From assembly GCA_934569425.1 (NCBI GenBank), contig CAKTKM010000031.1, positions 1-12,699 of the forward strand: a DNA stretch of 12,699 nt. Direction: 5' to 3'. The notes under the pieces were generated by a model. It ran no database searches and was not told where the DNA came from. It saw only the letters and a list, made by a program, of their open reading frames with translations. The position numbers and the translations under genes were made by a program. Positions 3,948 through 9,663 of this stretch are shown here, one piece after another; position 1 is the first letter of the stretch; the number at the start of each line of letters is the position of its first letter. Source of the stretch: an uncultured Oscillospiraceae bacterium (lineage in GTDB: Bacteria > Bacillota > Clostridia > Oscillospirales > Oscillospiraceae).

Positions 3948-4949
3948 TCAGAACTCCTTCTTCTTGCCGATCACAGCGGCGGTACCGGCGGCGGAGGTCA
4001 GCGCCAGAACGGCGTAGACAGCGACACCGGCGTCGAAGGTCTTGGCGGAAGGCACGTTGGTGCTGCCGCCGTTGGCGGGCTTATCGGTGGAGGTGCTCTT
4101 CAGCGCCCAGCAGTACTTATAGTCGCTGGCGTACTTCTGACCCCACGCGAAGTCGTAATCGCCGTTGAACTTGTTGGCCTCATAGACGGCGGAGGCATCG
4201 TCGGAGCTGTAGGAGAAGGTGGAGCTGACCTTGTAGCCGTTCTTGGTGGCGACGGCCTCGTCATTGGTGCAGGCGAACTCTTCCTTGCAGATCAGGCAGG
4301 TGGCCACATCATAGCCGGTCTTGTCGTTCTTCACGCCCTTGGCGAAAACATGGGAGGCGGCGATGACGTAATCGGTGTCACCGGTGACGTTCTTGGCAGC
4401 CACGAGGGTGCCATTGACGCTGAGGATGACGTGATTCTCGTTCTCCGGCTCGTACTTGTCATAGGACAGGCCGGAGAAGAAGTTGCCGTCCACATCGATG
4501 TAGCCGTCTTCCTTGTACTGGGCGGTGGTGCAGTCGGGCTTGGCAGTGGTGGCCTTCTGCACCTTGGCCACTACGTCATAGGCGGCAGCGGCGATGGTCT
4601 CACGATCGCCCAGCTGGTCATCGTCAGCCTTGGTGCCGTCCACGGCTACCAGCCAGGTGTCAAAGGAACAGTTCTGGTACAGGGCGTGGGTGGCGTCGGA
4701 CTTGTTGGCGCAGGGCAGGAGATAGGTCTCCTCGCCGCTCTTGCCGGCGGTGTAATAGGCCAGATAACCGGAACCATCGTTGAGGGTGATGGCCTTGTGA
4801 GAGACCACGTTATTCAACGTATGGGCGGCATCGGTCTTGATCTCACCATTCTCCACGGTATAGACCACGGGAGCGATGGCAGCGAAGGACACGGCGCACA
4901 GGCTGAACGCCATGACCATGCTGAGGATCAGCGCTACGATCTTTTTCAT
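3948..4949 (-). CDS. Secreted, C-terminally anchored surface protein (paralogue B)
   Basis: A 333-residue paralogue of the 2177-3151 product. It has a signal peptide (residues 1-23, ending V-S-F-A-A), a variable N-terminal half, then shared blocks. These are Q-K-A-T-T-A-K-P-D-C-T-T, F-A-K-G-V-K-N-D-K-T-G-Y followed by D-V-A-T-C-L-I-C-K, and T-N-D-E-A-V-A-T-K-N-G-Y-K. The C-terminus has P-S-A-K-T-F-D-A-G, a hydrophobic helix and K-K-K-E-F, taken as a non-canonical cell-wall sorting signal. GGAGG is 9 nt before ATG, and the promoter is at 5010-5038. The untranslated leader can form GTGAGG/CCTCAC. Gene, terminator and neighbouring RNA element together repeat the arrangement around paralogue A, which indicates a tandem duplication. 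Function is unknown. Confidence 0.85.
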   Translation of the reverse strand: MKKIVALILSMVMAFSLCAVSFAAIAPVVYTVENGEIKTDAAHTLNNVVSHKAITLNDGSGYLAYYTAGKSGEETYLLPCANKSDATHALYQNCSFDTWLVAVDGTKADDDQLGDRETIAAAAYDVVAKVQKATTAKPDCTTAQYKEDGYIDVDGNFFSGLSYDKYEPENENHVILSVNGTLVAAKNVTGDTDYVIAASHVFAKGVKNDKTGYDVATCLICKEEFACTNDEAVATKNGYKVSSTFSYSSDDASAVYEANKFNGDYDFAWGQKYASDYKYCWALKSTSTDKPANGGSTNVPSAKTFDAGVAVYAVLALTSAAGTAAVIGKKKEF

Positions 4950-5009
4950 GTTGTGTTTCCTCCAAAAAGATTTTTTCGTGAGGGCGGGGAGATCGTCCTC
5001 ACAGCGCGC

Positions 5010-5038
5010 AGTATAGACGTTCTTTCCGGCGGCGTCAA
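5010..5038 (-). promoter_or_regulatory. Promoter of surface protein B
   Basis: On the minus strand TTGACG (5033-5038), a 17-nt spacer and TATACT (5010-5015), about 60 nt before the ATG at 4949; same hexamers as the paralogue's promoter. Confidence 0.8.
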
Positions 5039-5157
5039 TGGTTTTGGCTGTTTCGTAACTTTTTGTGTCTAAATCGTTACGATATTGGTATATTATGGCG
5101 TGTTTTTCGCATTTTTTATGGGAAAATTATATAGAATTGGGTAATGCTGGAAGACAG

Positions 5158-5184
5158 AGAAAAACGTCCCCTGACGGGGACGTT
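5158..5184 (-). terminator. Terminator of the csoR-family operon
   Basis: A 9-bp stem AACGTCCCC/GGGGACGTT with a 4-nt loop, followed on the minus strand by TTTTT. It overlaps the TAA of the 59-codon gene. Confidence 0.82.
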
Positions 5185-5362
5185 ACTTTGTGTCCTTCTT
5201 CTCCTTGGCGCGGGTGATCAGATAGCCCGCGGCGGTAAGGGCGGTCATGGTTCCGTAAATAACGGCCAGTGCTTTGCCCAGTGGGCGCAGCTGGGGCAGA
5301 ATCTTTCCGGCGGCCTTGACGGCCTTTTCGCCGGCATTGGCAACGGTTTTCAGAGCAGGCAT
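5183..5362 (-). CDS. Small membrane protein of unknown function
   Basis: I do not recognise this 59-residue protein. It begins M-P-A-L-K-T-V-A-N-A-G-E-K and is Ala/Lys-rich and helical at the N-terminus. It has one hydrophobic segment (about residues 33-51, A-L-A-V-I-Y-G-T-M-T-A-L...Y-L-I) and ends with a charged tail, R-A-K-E-K-K-D-T-K. The ATG at 5362 is chosen because CCTCCT on the plus strand (5370-5375) gives AGGAGG 7 nt upstream; a longer frame has no such site. It lies 22 nt after the CsoR-family gene and before the shared terminator, so it is in the same operon. A role in metal response is inferred from that position only. Confidence 0.7.
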   Translation of the reverse strand: MPALKTVANAGEKAVKAAGKILPQLRPLGKALAVIYGTMTALTAAGYLITRAKEKKDTK

Positions 5363-5384
5363 GGCGGATCCTCCTTTTGCAGCG

Positions 5385-5714
5385 TCAGCGCATGAAACGG
5401 TCGATGGCATCATTGAGACTGTCGATGGCGGCGGTGTCGCCATCCTCCACCGCGTCCACGATGCAGTGGGCGATGTGATCCTTCAGGATCACGCGGCCGG
5501 TGGAGTTGAGGGCGGAGATCACGGCGGAAAGCTGCACCAGCACCTGCGAGCAGTCCTCGCCCCGCTCCACCATACGGCGGACAGCATCCAGATGTCCCTG
5601 CGCACGGCTGAGACGGTTCAGCACCGCCTTGGTATGGGCGTGAGAATGGGTGTGGCCGTGGGCGCCGTCGTGGGTATGGGTGGTGCCGTCGGCATGGGTA
5701 TGGGGTTGGGACAT
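5385..5714 (-). CDS. CsoR/FrmR-family metal-sensing repressor with His-rich N-terminus
   Basis: The core from about residue 29 is a CsoR-family (DUF156) four-helix regulator: L-N-R-L-x-R-A-Q-G-H-L-D-A-V-R-R-M-V-E, then D-C-S-Q-V-L-V-Q-L-S-A-V, then K-D-H-I-A-H-C. The metal ligands C55, H80 and C84 keep the exact 25 and 4 residue spacings of C-H-C copper(I) sensors. The first 28 residues carry nine histidines (H-T-H-A-D-G-T-T-H-T-H...), which could bind Ni, Co or Zn. An AAGGAG site sits 9 nt before ATG 5714. It is divergent from the His-rich and CooT genes and probably controls both directions through the G-rich spacer. The core says copper; the neighbours say nickel; the metal is therefore open. 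Confidence 0.9.
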   Translation of the reverse strand: MSQPHTHADGTTHTHDGAHGHTHSHAHTKAVLNRLSRAQGHLDAVRRMVERGEDCSQVLVQLSAVISALNSTGRVILKDHIAHCIVDAVEDGDTAAIDSLNDAIDRFMR

Positions 5715-5746
5715 GGGACATCGCTCCTTCGCGTGTTGTTTCTTTT

Positions 5747-5775
5747 ATGATACCGCAAACGCCGCAGCTTTGCAA
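5747..5775 (-). promoter_or_regulatory. Promoter of the csoR-family operon
   Basis: On the minus strand TTGCAA (5770-5775), a 17-nt spacer and TATCAT (5747-5752), about 35 nt before the start codon. Confidence 0.65.
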
Positions 5776-5803
5776 GGGGGACGGGGGGATATGGGGCGGA
5801 TAT
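5776..5803. promoter_or_regulatory. G-tract spacer, possible CsoR-family operator
   Basis: The 28 nt between the two divergent -35 boxes contain GGGGG (5776-5780), ACGGGGGGAT (5781-5790) and a further GGGG. Operators of CsoR/RcnR-family proteins are built around G/C-tracts of 5-6 bases flanked by short inverted repeats, so this is the natural candidate site. A clean dyad is not visible. Confidence 0.4.
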
Positions 5804-5832
5804 TTGACTTGAGGCGGGGAACGTGGTAGAAT
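5804..5832 (+). promoter_or_regulatory. Promoter of the His-rich/CooT operon
   Basis: TTGACT (5804-5809), a 17-nt spacer and TAGAAT (5827-5832), ending 29 nt before ATG 5862. Its -10 lies after an earlier in-frame GTG at 5823, which rules that start out. Confidence 0.75.
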
Positions 5833-5861
5833 GGGAAAAACGAGAAAGGGAGGGCATCTCC

Positions 5862-6155
5862 ATGTGCGATCATAACCACGAACACACCCACGCTGACGGC
5901 GTGACCCATACCCACAGCCATACTCACGACCACTGCCACGACCATGAGCACGGTCACGCGCAGCACTCGCCGGAGGAGGCGCTGGCGCTGCTGGCCTATA
6001 TGGTGCAGCACAACCGCCATCATGCCGAGGAGCTGCACGAGCTGGCGCACAGCATGGATGACGAGGCGGCGCAGCTGATCCATGACGCGATCCTCGACTT
6101 CGATCTGGGCAACGAGAAGCTGGACGAGGCGCTGAAGCTGCTGAAGGGGGAATAA
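5862..6155 (+). CDS. His-rich putative metal-binding protein
   Basis: A 97-residue protein of two parts. Residues 1-35 hold 14 His, beginning M-C-D-H-N-H-E-H-T-H with H-T-H-S-H-T-H-D-H-C-H-D-H. Residues 36-97 are a helical domain (E-E-A-L-A-L-L-A-Y-M-V-Q-H-N-R-H-H-A-E-E-L, then A-I-L-D-F-D-L-G-N-E-K-L-D-E-A-L). The ATG at 5862 is chosen because GGGAGGG lies 7 nt upstream and the promoter ends at 5832. Soluble, no signal peptide. It is followed after 2 nt by a CooT gene, so it likely buffers or delivers a transition metal, nickel being favoured by the neighbour. No named family is claimed. Confidence 0.82.
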   Translation: MCDHNHEHTHADGVTHTHSHTHDHCHDHEHGHAQHSPEEALALLAYMVQHNRHHAEELHELAHSMDDEAAQLIHDAILDFDLGNEKLDEALKLLKGE

Positions 6156-6157
6156 GT

Positions 6158-6346
6158 ATGTGCCTTTCCACGGTGATCGCCCTGCAGGGCGGCGAGAAGA
6201 AGGAGCTCTGCAAGAATGTGGCCTCCATGACGGTGGAGGACGGCAAGCTGGTGTTCAGCGATATTCTGGGCGTTCCCACCGCCGTGGTGGGGACTATCGA
6301 GAAGATCGACCTGATGGAGAACCTCATCTTTGTCAAACAACCGTAA
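6158..6346 (+). CDS. cooT: CooT-family nickel-binding protein
   Basis: A 62-residue protein of the usual CooT size. It begins M-C-L-S-T-V, with the family's Cys2 as the expected Ni(II) ligand. The body is a small beta-barrel: V-A-S-M-T-V-E-D-G-K-L-V-F-S-D-I-L-G, then V-V-G-T-I-E-K-I-D-L-M-E-N-L-I-F-V, the closing I-D-L-M-E-N being typical. CooT proteins are nickel chaperones linked to carbon monoxide dehydrogenase maturation in some bacteria and are common in anaerobes. It starts 2 nt after the His-rich gene, with GGGGG overlapping that gene's end as ribosome site, and ends at a strong terminator. The symbol marks the family; no CODH gene is in view. Confidence 0.9.
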   Translation: MCLSTVIALQGGEKKELCKNVASMTVEDGKLVFSDILGVPTAVVGTIEKIDLMENLIFVKQP

Positions 6347-6358
6347 CAGAAAAGAACG

Positions 6359-6385
6359 AAGGGCGGATGCACGGCATCCGCCCTT
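6359..6385. terminator. Shared terminator between cooT and guaD
   Basis: A 12-bp stem AAGGGCGGATGC with its complement and a 3-nt loop lies between convergent genes, with T-rich flanks on both strands, so it likely serves both. Confidence 0.82.
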
Positions 6386-6396
6386 CTGCTGCTTTT

Positions 6397-7662
6397 TCAG
6401 CGCTTTACCACTTCCCTGCCCTCCGACCAGACAGAGACGATGTTGTGGCGATGCGTCATGTAGATGATCCGCTCGAACCGCTCGGCCACCGTCAGGGGAT
6501 GGCTGGCCTCCGGGAAGTCGGCATCGTCCACCACGATGGCGTGGAGCTTGTCGCCCACGGCGAAGCCGTCCCCCGCGCCGAAGTATTTGTGGCCGGAGGT
6601 CGTCCCCAGATAGTAGCCCTCGGACACCGTCAGGAAGTCCGTGTGCCAGTCGTCGGTGATGCGGCGCACCTTGGAGGTGCGGATGGAAGTGGCGATGACC
6701 TTATACATGGGAAGCTGGGCGCCGCCGGCAATGTCGCTGCCCAGCGTGACCCACAGCCCCTCGTCCAGCATGCGCCGGACGGGGCAGACGCCGGAGCAGA
6801 TGTTCACGTTGGAATCGCCGCAGTGAACCACCACGACACCCGCGTCGCGGATGGCCTTGCGCTCCGCCTCGTCCGAGTGGACGCAGTGCGCCATCAGGGT
6901 GTGATCCTTCCATAGGCCGTATTCGTCGTAGGTCTCCCAGTAGCGCCGGCACTCGGGGTGCAGCTGGCGCACCCATTCGATCTCCCCCAGGCTCTCCGAC
7001 AGGTGAGACTGGACATAGAGTCCCTTTTCCCGGGCAATGCGTCCCAGCTCCGCCATCAGTTCGTCGGTGCAGCTGGGGGTGAAGCGGGGGGTGATGATGG
7101 GCTTGACATGGTCGAACCGGCAGCCCTCCAGCCAGCGGAGCGTCTCGCGGACGGACTGCTCCGTGGTCTCCTGCAGCAGTCCCGGCAGACCGTTGCGGTC
7201 CATGTTGACCTTGCCCACATAGCCGGTGACACCGGTGTTTTCCAGCTCCTCCATCAGGATCCATGTGGCCTCGGTATGGAGCGAAGAGAACATGGCCACC
7301 CGGGTGGTGCCGTTGGTGATCAGGTCGCTGGCCAGACGGCGGTAGGTACGGCGGGCGTAGTCCAGATCGGCAAAGCGGGATTCCGTGGGGAAGGTATAGG
7401 TATTCAGCCAGTCCAGCAGCGGCAGATCCATGCCCATGCCCAGCATGGGGTACTGGGGGGCGTGGAGGTGCATGTCGGCAAAGGACTGCATGATGAGCTT
7501 GTCGCCGAAATCCCGCAGCGGCGCGCCGGCGTACTGCCGCGGCAGGGTCTGGAAGATCCCGGCGATCGCGCCGTCTTCCAGCACCAGATAGCCGTTTTCG
7601 GTGATGTCCATGCGTCCCAGCGCGGGAGCGTGAACAATATGGCCTTTTAAGACCTGCGTCAT
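6397..7662 (-). CDS. guaD: Guanine deaminase
   Basis: A 421-residue amidohydrolase that deaminates guanine to xanthine plus ammonia. Zinc and catalytic residues are all present: H65 and H67 in D-M-H-L-H-A-P, H220 in V-Q-S-H-L-S-E, H259 in M-A-H-C-V-H, and D310 in G-S-D-I-A-G-G. The spacings H220-H259-D310 (39 and 51) equal those of human guanine deaminase. Family-specific segments include H-A-P-Q-Y-P-M-L-G and Y-V-G-K-V-N-M-D-R-N. A TTG at 7686 would add eight residues but falls in the riboswitch terminator's T-run; ATG 7662 has AGAGGG 8 nt upstream. Expression is controlled by the purine riboswitch just upstream. It stands alone in a unit, so it serves purine salvage or catabolism, with no xanthine-using gene nearby. 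Confidence 0.95.
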   Translation of the reverse strand: MTQVLKGHIVHAPALGRMDITENGYLVLEDGAIAGIFQTLPRQYAGAPLRDFGDKLIMQSFADMHLHAPQYPMLGMGMDLPLLDWLNTYTFPTESRFADLDYARRTYRRLASDLITNGTTRVAMFSSLHTEATWILMEELENTGVTGYVGKVNMDRNGLPGLLQETTEQSVRETLRWLEGCRFDHVKPIITPRFTPSCTDELMAELGRIAREKGLYVQSHLSESLGEIEWVRQLHPECRRYWETYDEYGLWKDHTLMAHCVHSDEAERKAIRDAGVVVVHCGDSNVNICSGVCPVRRMLDEGLWVTLGSDIAGGAQLPMYKVIATSIRTSKVRRITDDWHTDFLTVSEGYYLGTTSGHKYFGAGDGFAVGDKLHAIVVDDADFPEASHPLTVAERFERIIYMTHRHNIVSVWSEGREVVKR

Positions 7663-7684
7663 GAAACGATCCCTCTTTTCAGGC

Positions 7685-7725
7685 AAAATAAAGGGGCGCC
7701 CCGCCGCTCACGCGGCAAAGCACCC
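7685..7725 (-). terminator. Riboswitch expression-platform terminator
   Basis: On the minus strand a continuous 14-bp stem is seen: GGGTGCTTTGCCGC pairs with GCGGCGGGGCGCCC (4 G-U pairs, GTGA loop), then C and TTTATTTT. Its first four bases, GGGT, are also the 3' strand of riboswitch helix P1, so P1 and the full terminator exclude each other. Confidence 0.8.
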
Positions 7726-7788
7726 ATAGTGGCGTCAGCGGTGACGCCGTAGAGACGCCGCGCCCCGTTCCGGCACGGCTATATGAGT
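7722..7788 (-). promoter_or_regulatory. Purine riboswitch aptamer, guanine type
   Basis: All parts of the purine aptamer are visible. P1 is ACTCATA/TATGGGT (7782-7788 with 7722-7728). P2 is GCCGTGCC/GGCGCGGC with loop GGAACGG. J2/3 is GTCTCTAC, holding the core U-x-U-C-U-A. P3 is GGCGTC/GACGCC with loop ACCGCT. J3/1 reads A-C before UAUGGG. The base equivalent to position 74 is C, so guanine (or hypoxanthine/xanthine) is expected and not adenine. Loops L2 (GG...GG) and L3 (CC) can kiss. Loop L3 is shorter than usual. It lies in the leader of guaD, a fitting target. The shared GGGT with the terminator predicts an ON switch. Confidence 0.88.
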
Positions 7789-7805
7789 CAACATATTATA
7801 TAGGT

Positions 7806-7834
7806 ATTGTACCATACCGGCCGCCGTTTGACAA
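7806..7834 (-). promoter_or_regulatory. Promoter of riboswitch-guaD transcript
   Basis: On the minus strand TTGTCA (7829-7834), a 17-nt spacer and TACAAT (7806-7811) with TGG before it. Transcription would start about 10 nt before P1, as expected for a riboswitch leader. Confidence 0.78.
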
Positions 7835-7846
7835 GAGGGGATTTCT

Positions 7847-7876
7847 GTCATACCGGCTTTGGCGGCCGCATATACT
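7847..7876 (+). promoter_or_regulatory. Possible sporulation-sigma (SigE-like) promoter of spoIIP
   Basis: GTCATAC (7847-7853) and CATATACT (7869-7876), 15 nt apart, resemble SigE-type elements (-35 GTCATAT-like, -10 CATACAAT-like). It lies 19 nt before the spoIIP start. No sigma-A promoter is obvious on this strand. Confidence 0.45.
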
Positions 7877-7894
7877 TGTCCGAGGTGATGGAGC

Positions 7895-9022
7895 ATGGCG
7901 AAGGAGTGGCTGCGGCGGGGACTGGCGGGGATCTTGGCGGCGCTGTCGGTGCTGACGGCGGCAGCGGCGGAGCAGCAGGGCGGAACACCGGAGGGCAGCG
8001 TGCTGAAATGGCTGCTGGCGCAGACACTGGAGAGCCGTATGCCGCCGGACGACCTGTCCGGCGGGGCGCTGCTGGTGCTGGGACAGTCGCCGCTGCTGAT
8101 GGCGGCACGGTGGAGCGTGGCGGCACGGCAGGACACGGCGCAGCCGCGGGAGGAGCCGGAAGAGTCCGCGGAGACAGCGTCCCCCCTTCCCTCCCCCGCT
8201 CCGGCCATACTGGCGGCGGAGCGTCCGGCGCTGACGTTTCCGGACAACGGGGTGCCGTCTCAGACGGTGAAGATCACCAACACGGCAGGGTACACGGTAG
8301 TGCGAGGGGTGTGCATCAAAAACGCCTCCAACAAGACGCTGGACGCGGCGGCGCTGGCGGCGGAGGGCTTTGCCGCGAAGCTGACGAACAACGCGCCGCA
8401 GGTGCTGATCGTCCACACTCACGGCAGCGAGGCCTATACCATGCCGCAGGGACAGGAATACCCCGCCACCGGCACCTGCCGCACCTCCGACACCACAAAA
8501 AACGTGGTGCGGATCGGTGACGAGATCGCGTCGGTGCTGTCGGAGTACGGGATCTCCGTGCTGCATGACCGGACACTGTATGACGATCCCCTGTATGAGG
8601 GCGCCTATGGCCGGTCGGTGACGGGGATCGAGGGGTATCTGGAGAAATATCCCTCGCTGGTGTTCATTCTGGACATTCACCGCGACGCGGTGGAGGACGC
8701 CCAGCACCGGCAGTATAAGCTGGTGTCGCAGGAGGATCCCCACGCCGCGCAGCTGAGCTTCATCATGGGCAGCAACCACGAGGGCTGGCAGGAAAATCTG
8801 AAGCTGGCGGTCGCCGTGGCGGAGGCGGTCAAGGCGGACTATCCCACGGTGATGCGACCCATCACGCTGCGCAACTCCAATTATAACCAGCACAAGTCCC
8901 TCGGCTCCATGCTGGTGGAGGTGGGCGCGGCGGGGAACTCGCTGGAGGAGGCGCTGTGCAGCGCCCGTATCTTTGCTGATGGCTTTGCCAAGGTACTGCT
9001 GGCCACGCGGGAAGAAGCATAA
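7895..9022 (+). CDS. spoIIP: Stage II sporulation protein P (peptidoglycan amidase/endopeptidase)
   Basis: SpoIIP is a peptidoglycan hydrolase that, with SpoIID and SpoIIM, dissolves septal wall during engulfment. The 375-residue protein has an N-terminal hydrophobic anchor (about residues 8-25), a low-complexity Pro/Glu linker (about 80-107) and the SpoIIP domain from about 165. Visible motifs are V-L-I-V-H-T-H-G-S-E-A-Y (H174, H176, E179), N-V-V-R-I-G-D, D-I-H-R-D-A (H262), Y-N-Q-H-K-S and the zinc/catalytic L-V-E-V-G-A-A-G-N-S (E342). GAGGTGA lies 6 nt before ATG 7895. The gene stands alone; gpr often sits beside spoIIP in other clostridia but is not here. It shows that the host lineage sporulates or did so recently. 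Confidence 0.95.
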   Translation: MAKEWLRRGLAGILAALSVLTAAAAEQQGGTPEGSVLKWLLAQTLESRMPPDDLSGGALLVLGQSPLLMAARWSVAARQDTAQPREEPEESAETASPLPSPAPAILAAERPALTFPDNGVPSQTVKITNTAGYTVVRGVCIKNASNKTLDAAALAAEGFAAKLTNNAPQVLIVHTHGSEAYTMPQGQEYPATGTCRTSDTTKNVVRIGDEIASVLSEYGISVLHDRTLYDDPLYEGAYGRSVTGIEGYLEKYPSLVFILDIHRDAVEDAQHRQYKLVSQEDPHAAQLSFIMGSNHEGWQENLKLAVAVAEAVKADYPTVMRPITLRNSNYNQHKSLGSMLVEVGAAGNSLEEALCSARIFADGFAKVLLATREEA

Positions 9023-9028
9023 TGGAAA

Positions 9029-9065
9029 AAGAGGCGGTCTGTTTCCGATCAGACCGCCTCTTCTT
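9029..9065 (+). terminator. Terminator of spoIIP
   Basis: A perfect 13-bp stem AAGAGGCGGTCTG with its complement, 8-nt loop, and CTTC after it. The T-run is weak on the plus side; AAAAA precedes the stem. Confidence 0.8.
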
Positions 9066-9104
9066 CGCAAAAGGGGGGAGAAAAGAGGGATAAGTAAGAC
9101 AATG

Positions 9105-9150
9105 GTAGATAAAGATAGATAAAGATTGAGATAGATAGCGATAAAGATAG
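9105..9150. repeat. Low-complexity purine tract, GATA/GATAAA repeats
   Basis: Imperfect iteration of (A)GATA and GATAAAGATAG units in the spacer between convergent spoIIP and the flavodoxin gene. The whole 9066-9193 stretch is AT-rich against its surroundings and non-coding. Confidence 0.6.
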
Positions 9151-9193
9151 GTGAAGAAAGATTGGTAAATAATTGTTTAGGAATGTTGGAACA

Positions 9194-9619
9194 TCATTCC
9201 GCAAGGGCTTTGCCCAGCGCGCGGCAGGCGTCCAGCGCGGCGCTGTCCGGCGCCTCGCAGCAGGTGACGCTCTCGCATACCAGATGGATGCCGGCGTTTT
9301 CGCAGTCCTTTTCCCAGGAGCGCATCCACTCGCCGTCGCCCCATCCGAAGGAGCCGAACAACGCGGCGGACTTGTCGCTGAGACGGGATTTGCAGCTATC
9401 GAACATGGGCTGGAATTCCATCTCCTCCAGCACCTCGCTGCCCATGGCGGGACAGCCCAGCGCAACAGCGGAGTAGCCGCTCAGGGCAGCCGCGTCCACC
9501 TGATCCGGTGTCAGGAGCGTGACCTCGGCTCCGGCCGCCTTCATCCCCTCCGCCACGGCGTTGGCCATGGCCTCGGTATTGCCGGTGCCGCTCCAGTAAA
9601 TGACCGCAGTTTTTTTCAT
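9194..9619 (-). CDS. Short-chain flavodoxin
   Basis: A 141-residue flavodoxin, an FMN electron carrier that can replace ferredoxin when iron is scarce. The N-terminal strand and phosphate loop read A-V-I-Y-W-S-G-T-G-N-T-E-A-M-A (loop at residues 9-14, S/T-G-T-G-N-T). A-L-G-C-P-A-M-G-S-E matches the 50s loop and F-G-S-F-G-W-G-D-G the 90s loop. Length fits short-chain flavodoxins. ATG 9619 is chosen over an upstream in-frame codon because M-K-K-T-A-V is the normal start and AAGGAA lies 7 nt upstream. It is 44 nt after the DUF3793 gene on the same strand, a frequent pair in Clostridia. A weak hairpin (9180-9185 with 9195-9200) overlaps the stop and may terminate the operon. Confidence 0.92.
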   Translation of the reverse strand: MKKTAVIYWSGTGNTEAMANAVAEGMKAAGAEVTLLTPDQVDAAALSGYSAVALGCPAMGSEVLEEMEFQPMFDSCKSRLSDKSAALFGSFGWGDGEWMRSWEKDCENAGIHLVCESVTCCEAPDSAALDACRALGKALAE

Positions 9620-9663
9620 GTTTTGGTTCCTTTCTTTTATAAAATATTTGTTTACTTTTCCTA

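Noticed and set aside
3867-5072. A 401-codon plus-strand open frame rich in Gly, Val and Leu
   Set aside because: It is the mirror of the well-supported minus-strand surface protein B, has no ribosome site and runs through that gene's terminator and promoter.
5410-6372. A 320-codon minus-strand frame across the metal cluster
   Set aside because: Pro/Arg/His-rich shadow of the csoR-family, His-rich and CooT genes, and spans both divergent promoters.
7663-7686. TTG start that would lengthen guanine deaminase by eight residues
   Set aside because: It lies in the riboswitch terminator's T-run; ATG 7662 has its own ribosome site and fits the family N-terminus.
7796-9070. A 424-codon minus-strand frame opposite spoIIP
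   Set aside because: Arg/His-rich shadow of spoIIP, with no family motifs; it crosses the spoIIP terminator and the guaD promoter.
9049-9465. Minus-strand frame with a Leu/Ser/Tyr-rich 'membrane' tail
   Set aside because: The tail is the translation of the GATA low-complexity tract and the rest is a shadow of the flavodoxin gene.
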